This document shows positions 59,754 through 64,000 of a stretch of DNA of 64,000 bases, in pieces. Under the pieces are notes generated by a model that did not search any database, was not told where the DNA came from, and saw only the letters and a list, made by a program, of their open reading frames with translations. Positions within the stretch are counted from its first letter, which is position 1. The number at the start of each line of letters is the position of its first letter. The translations under genes and the position numbers were made by a program. Source of the DNA: VXMO01 sp034422835 (GTDB taxonomy: Bacteria > Chloroflexota > Dehalococcoidia > UBA6926); NCBI GenBank assembly GCA_034422835.1, contig DAOUJJ010000006.1, positions 1-64,000 of the forward strand, in the 5' to 3' direction.

Positions 59754-60182
59754 ATGTTTGTCCTTGACACCAACGTAGTGTCGGAATTGATGAGGGATCG
59801 TCCCGACACTGGTGTCTTGACATGGCTTGATAGCCAAGACACCGGGAGTCTGTTCATCACCGCAGTCACAGAGGCTGAGATTCGAACGGGCATCTCGATT
59901 CTGCCCGACGGCCAGAGGCGGCGCATGTTGAATGCCGCTGCTGAGCGCGTCTTTACTGCCTTCTTTGACGATCGCGTATTGGCGTTTGACAGTGTCGCTG
60001 CCCAGTTCTATGCGCTGATTGCGACCGACAGGAGGGCTGCGGGCCACCCGATAAGCCAGGCTGATTGCCAAATCGCGGCGATAGCCCGCTCGTGCGACAT
60101 CCCAGTTGCAACGAGAAATGTGAGCGACTTTGAGGAGTGCGGCATCGAGGTGTTCAATCCCTGGGCTGTGCGCCCAGTGTGA
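59754..60182 (+). CDS. FitB/VapC-like PIN-domain toxin
   Basis: 142 residues. PIN acidic residues: Asp in MFVLDTNVVSELMRD, Glu in FITAVTEAEIRTGI, Asp in HPISQADCQIAAIA, and the last in VATRNVSDFEECGIEV. The FLDTNVVSE start and AEIRTGI pattern are of the FitB type. An RNase toxin neutralised by the FitA-like gene upstream. Its stop overlaps the GTG start of the aldo/keto reductase gene. Confidence 0.9.
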   Translation: MFVLDTNVVSELMRDRPDTGVLTWLDSQDTGSLFITAVTEAEIRTGISILPDGQRRRMLNAAAERVFTAFFDDRVLAFDSVAAQFYALIATDRRAAGHPISQADCQIAAIARSCDIPVATRNVSDFEECGIEVFNPWAVRPV

Positions 60183-61207
60183 ACGGCGGCCAAGTGTCAC
60201 ACGCACCGGAAACGCGCCCCTTCGGTCCGCCGGAGCTTGGTATCTCGATTGGGCCGTTGGGGGTGGGGGCGTGGCCGTGGGGGTCCACCTGGTATTGGGG
60301 CTACGGTAAGTCGTTCGGCGAGGATGACGTGCGCGGGGCGTTCCGGGCATCGCTGGATGCGGGCGTCACGATATTCGATACGGCGGAGATATACGGTCGC
60401 GGCAACTCGGAGCGCATCCTTGGGCGCATGGCGGGGGAGTTAGACGACACGGACGGCGGAAGCAGCCCGATGGATTCCGGCTTTCGCCGGAATGAGGGTA
60501 TGGGCGCGGAGCAGCCGTTTGTGGCGACGAAGTACATGCCGCTGCCGTGGCGGTGGCGGGCGGGTGACGTGCCTCGTGCGTTGCGGGCGAGCCTGAGGCG
60601 GCTTGGGCTGGAACGCGTCGACCTGTATCAGATCCATTGGCCGGTGGTGCCCGCGCGCCCACGGCTCAAGCAGTGGATGGAGGGGCTGATCCGGGCGCAC
60701 GGCGAGGGTTTGGTTACGGCGGTCGGGGTGTCCAATTTCGACGCCGATTTGACCAAGCGAGCTCATGAGTTCCTGTCTCGCGCCGGTATTCCGCTCGCGT
60801 CCAATCAACTGCCCTACAGCCTGCTTGACCGCCACATCGAGCACGAGGGTCTGCTTGACGCGTGCAAAGACCTGGACGTGACCGTTATCGCCTACAGTCC
60901 CATCGCGGAGGGGCTGCTGACGGGCAAATACACACCGGAGAGCCGCCCTGCCGGGTATCGGGGCTGGCGGCTGCGCAAGAAGGTGGTTCAGGTTCAGCCC
61001 ATCGTCGAGGCGTTGCGCGAGATCGGCACGCGACACGAGGGCAAGACGCCGTCGCAGGTGGCGCTCCGCTGGCTGATCCAGAAGGGCTCGCTGCCGATCC
61101 CCGGCGCCAAGACCGCCCAACAGGCGACGGACAACGCGGGGGCGCTGGGGTGGGAACTCACGGACGCCGATATGGCGGAGTTGGATAGGGTTTCGGCGCA
61201 AACCTAG
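60179..61207 (+). CDS. Aldo/keto reductase with an in-frame repeat insertion
   Basis: 342 residues from GTG 60179 (an in-frame GTG at 60194 is an alternative). The tetrad is visible: Asp and Tyr in FDTAEIYGRGNSE, Lys in VATKYMP, and His in DLYQIHWP. The NADPH-binding end IPGAKTAQQATDNAGAL is present. Between GELDDTDGGSS and GMGAEQPFVATK there is a short segment MDSGFRRNE, encoded by a copy of the dispersed inverted repeat (60474-60495). It lies in a loop before the Lys strand and keeps the frame. The substrate is unknown. Confidence 0.88.
   Translation: MNGGQVSHAPETRPFGPPELGISIGPLGVGAWPWGSTWYWGYGKSFGEDDVRGAFRASLDAGVTIFDTAEIYGRGNSERILGRMAGELDDTDGGSSPMDSGFRRNEGMGAEQPFVATKYMPLPWRWRAGDVPRALRASLRRLGLERVDLYQIHWPVVPARPRLKQWMEGLIRAHGEGLVTAVGVSNFDADLTKRAHEFLSRAGIPLASNQLPYSLLDRHIEHEGLLDACKDLDVTVIAYSPIAEGLLTGKYTPESRPAGYRGWRLRKKVVQVQPIVEALREIGTRHEGKTPSQVALRWLIQKGSLPIPGAKTAQQATDNAGALGWELTDADMAELDRVSAQT
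60474..60495 (+). repeat. Dispersed inverted repeat inside the aldo/keto reductase gene
   Basis: attccgg-ctttcg-ccggaat followed by ga: same form as the intergenic copies at 1244, 49506 and 52326 (attcccg-ctttcg-cgggaat), with the paired C/G change kept on both arms. It encodes DSGFRRNE in the reading frame. Confidence 0.75.
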
Positions 61208-61229
61208 TTGACGTTCATGGGGGGATTCA

Positions 61230-61267
61230 CCCCCATCCCGGCCTTCCCCCATCAAAGGGGGAAGGGG
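61230..61267. repeat. Dispersed hairpin repeat with C- and G-runs
   Basis: 'ccttcccccatcaaagggggaagg' forms a stem (ccttccccc/gggggaagg) around atcaaa-type bases. Related to 52451-52480. On the plus strand it lies after the aldo/keto reductase gene and before the aldolase gene; it might also work as a transcript end for either strand. Confidence 0.55.
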
Positions 61268-61338
61268 CGCACTTCTTTACGCGCGGCGCACCGTCCACGT
61301 AGGATTCGCTGAGACGCCTGAGTATAGGGGGGTGACTC

Positions 61339-62115
61339 ATGACGATGCAGTTGGACGACGTCAAGCGAGAGGTGGCCATCGCGAATCGGGTGCTGCCGGA
61401 TATCGGACTCGCGTCCGGCGTGCTCGGCTCACTGGGACACGTCAGCATGCGCGTGCCGGACAATCCGGAGACGTTCGTGGTCAAGGGCCGCGGCTACGCC
61501 ATCGACGCGCTCGCCCGCGCCGAGCCTGAGGGGATGGTGGTCTGCGACCTGGACGGATTCAAGATCGGCGGGCCTCCCGGCATCACGCAATGCTTTGAGG
61601 TGAAGATCCACTCCGCTATCTATCGCGCGAGGCCGGACGTGCAGTCCATCGTCCACGTCCACCCGCGCTACGCCATCGTCATGGGCATTCTTGGCGTCAA
61701 CCTGGTGCCCATGTGCCGCGAGGGCATGGAGCTCGTGACGCAGCCCGTTCCCGTCTATCCCCACAGCAAGCTGATACTGACCGAGGAGGACGGCGTCGGA
61801 GTGGCGGAGGCGCTGGGCGACGCAACGGTGCTCACGCTGCAGGGGCACGGCGCGGTGAGTGTCGGCACATCAACGGGCGACGCCGTCATGAATATGGCGC
61901 ACCTTGAGGAGCAGGCGCGGATGAACTGGTACGCGTACGCGGCGGCAGGCCCTGATCACGCCCGCATCACCGAGGAGCAGATTGCCGAAAGCAATTCTCA
62001 GCCTCCAACGTCCGAACTGCCCCATTTCAAGGAACTGGTGAGCGGCACACGGGCGCAGGCGGCGGTGGGCGGCGTGTGGCGGCACCTGGCGGCCAACGCG
62101 GCCGAAGGCCTGTAA
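61339..62115 (+). CDS. Class II aldolase/adducin-family protein
   Basis: 258 residues. The zinc-binding histidines of the fold are seen in SIVHVHPRYAIVMG and LTLQGHGAVSVG, with Glu in CFEVKIHSAIYRARPDV. The family includes fuculose- and ribulose-phosphate aldolases and decarboxylases; the substrate is not evident. ATG with GGGGGG 6 bases upstream. It is followed by a short-chain dehydrogenase gene 22 bases downstream, so the two may act in one pathway. Confidence 0.85.
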   Translation: MTMQLDDVKREVAIANRVLPDIGLASGVLGSLGHVSMRVPDNPETFVVKGRGYAIDALARAEPEGMVVCDLDGFKIGGPPGITQCFEVKIHSAIYRARPDVQSIVHVHPRYAIVMGILGVNLVPMCREGMELVTQPVPVYPHSKLILTEEDGVGVAEALGDATVLTLQGHGAVSVGTSTGDAVMNMAHLEEQARMNWYAYAAAGPDHARITEEQIAESNSQPPTSELPHFKELVSGTRAQAAVGGVWRHLAANAAEGL

Positions 62116-62137
62116 ACGAAACGGGAGAATCAACGAT

Positions 62138-62914
62138 ATGGACCTTGGAATCGCCGGTAAGGTCGCGCTTGTCACGGGCGGGAGCAGGGGGCTTGGCCGG
62201 CAGGCGGCTTTGAGCCTTGCGAGCGAGGGCGTGAAAGTCGCCATCTGCGCACGCACGCAGGAGAACCTCGACGCAGTCCTGCCGGAACTCACGGCGGAGG
62301 GCGCGCCCTCCGCGGCTGCAATAGCGGCGGATGTGACTGATCCCGCCTCACTTGAGCAGTTGCACGATGCCGTCGTTGAGCAACTTGGGCCGATAGACAT
62401 TCTTGTGAACAACGCGGGCGCGAGCCGCCGCGGCGACGTTCTGGCAATCGGCGAGGAGGAATGGTCGGATCTGTGGGCATTGAACGCGATGGCCCCGATC
62501 CGGCTGTGCCGCCTTGTACTGCCGGGTATGCAGGAGCGGCGGTGGGGTCGCATCGTCAACGTGTCCTCCATCTGGGGGCGTGAGCATGGCGGCGGCGTTG
62601 CGTATATGACCACCAAGGCCGCGCTCATCGCGTTCACCAAGAGCACGGCGCTCAGCTATGCGAAGGACGGCATTCTGATCAACTCCGTCGCGCCGGGTTC
62701 CGTCGTGTTTCCGACCGGCAGTTGGGACCGGTTCCAGACGCAGAACGAGCCGGAGGTTGTACAGGACTTCATCAAGAACAACCTGCCGATGGAGCGATTC
62801 GGCTGGCCGGAGCCTGTCGGCGATCTCATTGCGTTCCTGTGCTCCGAGAGGGCGGGTTTTCTGACGGGCACGACCATCAACATTGACGGGGGACAGTCAA
62901 AGAGTTTGATCTAG
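62138..62914 (+). CDS. Short-chain dehydrogenase/reductase
   Basis: 258 residues. Cofactor motif VTGGSRGLGRQAAL, NNAG in ILVNNAGASRRG, and the catalytic Ser-Tyr-Lys as VNVSSIWGREHGGGVAYMTTKAAL. The C-terminus (FLTGTTINIDGGQS) is usual for FabG-like members. Uses NAD(P)H; the substrate is unknown. GGGAG lies 10 bases before the ATG. Second gene of the aldolase-SDR pair. Confidence 0.92.
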   Translation: MDLGIAGKVALVTGGSRGLGRQAALSLASEGVKVAICARTQENLDAVLPELTAEGAPSAAAIAADVTDPASLEQLHDAVVEQLGPIDILVNNAGASRRGDVLAIGEEEWSDLWALNAMAPIRLCRLVLPGMQERRWGRIVNVSSIWGREHGGGVAYMTTKAALIAFTKSTALSYAKDGILINSVAPGSVVFPTGSWDRFQTQNEPEVVQDFIKNNLPMERFGWPEPVGDLIAFLCSERAGFLTGTTINIDGGQSKSLI

Positions 62915-62949
62915 CAGGTTGGGGTATACTTACGTCAAGACAGTTTTTT

Positions 62950-62973
62950 GAAACGGTTCAAATGAACGGTTTC
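62950..62973. promoter_or_regulatory. Inverted repeat upstream of the NYN-domain gene
   Basis: gaaac-g-gttc-aaat-gaac-g-gtttc: nine pairs with one G-G mismatch and a four-base loop. It ends 7 bases before the AGGAGG of the next gene. It may be an operator or a leader hairpin that controls translation. Confidence 0.5.
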
Positions 62974-62992
62974 GCACCCGAGGAGGTGCCCC

Positions 62993-63700
62993 ACGACCCC
63001 TGACAAAGCAAGCTCGGCCTCGACTGATGAGCTCCGCCCGTGGCGCGAGGGCAACGAGCGCATCGCCATCTTCATCGACGGCAGCAACCTCTATCACGCC
63101 CTTGAGGAATCCTGCGGACGGACAGATCTCGATTTCGCGGCATTCATCCAGTGGATCGCGGGTGAGCGTCCGCTCTTCCGGACGTACTACTACAACATCA
63201 TCCAAGATGAGAAGCGCCGCCCTGCCGAGTTCCAGCAGCAACAGCGTTTTCTCCAGGCGCTCCACCTGATCCCCTACGTGGAGACCCGCTTTGGCACAAC
63301 GCGCATCCGCGACGGCCAGGTGGTCGAAAAGGGCGTGGACATCATGCTCGCCACAGACCTGCTGTACTACGCGTGGCAGGACTATTACGACATGGCGGTG
63401 CTGGTATCCGGTGACGGCGATTTCGCCTATGCCATCCAGACGCTCAAGAACCTCGGCAAGTACGTGCAGGTCGTGACGTTCGAATCGAATCAGTCGCCGG
63501 ATCTCTGGGACAAGGCTGATCTGCGCACGCTTCTCACGCCGGATCTGCTTACACAGGAGAACCTGTGGGTGAACAAGGAGCCGGCGCGGAAGAGGCGGCG
63601 GCGGACGACGAACGGGACGACGCGCCGCACCCCACGTAAGTCCACGGCATCAGCCTCGACATCGTCAAACGGGCGGGCGGAGGCTGTGGCGGCGCAGTAA
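62993..63700 (+). CDS. NYN-domain (LabA/DUF88-like) protein, apparent ACG start
   Basis: About 235 residues. NYN/PIN-like fold with acidic sites: IAIFIDGSNLYHALEE near residue 24, VEKGVDIMLATDLL, and AVLVSGDGDFAYAIQTLKNLGKYV. NYN proteins are putative RNases. The C-terminus is Arg/Lys/Ser/Thr-rich and could bind nucleic acid. The frame opens at 62966 after a TGA and has no ATG, GTG or TTG before the conserved core. AGGAGG at 62981-62986 lies 6 bases before ACG 62993, which gives T-T-P-D-K-A-S-S. Either ACG starts translation or the base was ATG. Confidence 0.8.
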   Translation, partial: TTPDKASSASTDELRPWREGNERIAIFIDGSNLYHALEESCGRTDLDFAAFIQWIAGERPLFRTYYYNIIQDEKRRPAEFQQQQRFLQALHLIPYVETRFGTTRIRDGQVVEKGVDIMLATDLLYYAWQDYYDMAVLVSGDGDFAYAIQTLKNLGKYVQVVTFESNQSPDLWDKADLRTLLTPDLLTQENLWVNKEPARKRRRRTTNGTTRRTPRKSTASASTSSNGRAEAVAAQ

Positions 63701-63711
63701 CCGCGTTTCAG

Positions 63712-64000
63712 TTAACCCAGGTCGCCCTGATCGCGGCCACTCGCGTCCTTCCAGGCCGATTCTCGCCACGGAAAGACGTTCGACGCTGTGTCAAGCAAGG
63801 GGAAGTCATCCCCGGGATGGAAGACGGCAACGCCGTTCGCCGTGCCAATCCACAGGTTGCCATTTCGGTCAAGCAGGAGTTCATAAACGCGATTGTGCGG
63901 CAGCGGTGTTGACTCCGCCGTATAGACCATCCAGAGTTCATCGTTGATAAGCCCGATGACGCCGCCGTCCGTGCCGACCCAATAGCGGCCGGTCTCCGTG
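63712..64000 (-). CDS. Reg_prop-type beta-propeller protein (C-terminal part, runs off the right edge)
   Basis: The frame is open from position 64000 to a TAA at 63712, giving about 95 residues of the end of the protein. The repeated pattern GRYWVGTDGGVIGLINDE and RNGNLWIGTANGVAVF is that of the two-component regulator propeller (Reg_prop) repeats, one blade each. PLPHNRVYELLLD between them is also typical. The full protein is likely a large sensor or surface protein; the rest lies beyond the window. Confidence 0.75.
   Translation of the reverse strand, partial: TETGRYWVGTDGGVIGLINDELWMVYTAESTPLPHNRVYELLLDRNGNLWIGTANGVAVFHPGDDFPLLDTASNVFPWRESAWKDASGRDQGDLG

Overview
The window looks like a GC-rich chromosomal segment from a free-living, aerobic, heterotrophic member of the Chloroflexota, possibly SAR202 or Dehalococcoidia-like. 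This is inferred from gene content: a full alternative complex III (quinol:electron acceptor oxidoreductase) operon, a tandem CaiB/BaiF CoA-transferase, hydantoinase A/B, two DUF3179 proteins, several small toxin-antitoxin pairs and many short dispersed intergenic repeats. No phage, integrase, insertion sequence or CRISPR array was seen.

Layout. 1-1.4 kb: 5' part of a secreted Ig-like protein behind a 10-base homopolymer, a repeat block and tRNA-Val(GAC). 1.7-5.1 kb: DUF2268 protease and tandem CoA-transferase. 5.4-9.1 kb: the most interesting stretch, with three extracytoplasmic redox proteins that each carry one in-frame TGA exactly where the first Cys of a CPxC motif is expected, followed by a hairpin placed as a bacterial SECIS would be. 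9.1-13.9 kb: hydantoinase operon, whose last two genes are two of these predicted selenoproteins. 14-24 kb: MFS and SulP transporters, a TA pair, an ABC exporter, TPR and glycosyltransferase genes, lysC and thrB. 24-27.5 kb: two more TA pairs, an Nmad3-like gene and queG. 27.5-34 kb: a Cys-containing DUF3179 paralogue, a quinone oxidoreductase, pncB, an RDD/PrsW membrane pair and a retropepsin-like protein. 34-42.2 kb: alternative complex III. 42.3-47 kb: HIT protein, tandem DnaC-like ATPase, DnaD-like protein, dnaB and rplI. 47-54 kb: purL, an orphan amino-acid-type binding protein, a MATE exporter and a rhodanese. 54.4-59.4 kb: glycine cleavage genes with GcvPA and GcvPB fused. 59.5-64 kb: FitAB-type TA, aldo/keto reductase, class II aldolase, SDR, a NYN-domain protein with no standard start codon, and the end of a propeller protein.

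How it fits together. Alternative complex III oxidises quinol for aerobic respiration. CoA-transferase, hydantoinase, aldolase, SDR and glycine cleavage genes point to use of organic acids and amino-acid-derived compounds. The three predicted selenoproteins, two of them thioredoxin-like lipoproteins and one a DUF3179 lipoprotein, suggest a selenocysteine-based thiol redox layer at the cell surface. The Cys-containing DUF3179 paralogue at 27.5-29.1 kb serves as an internal comparison. No selenocysteine machinery gene (selA, selB, selC, selD) lies in the window, so that prediction needs the rest of the genome.
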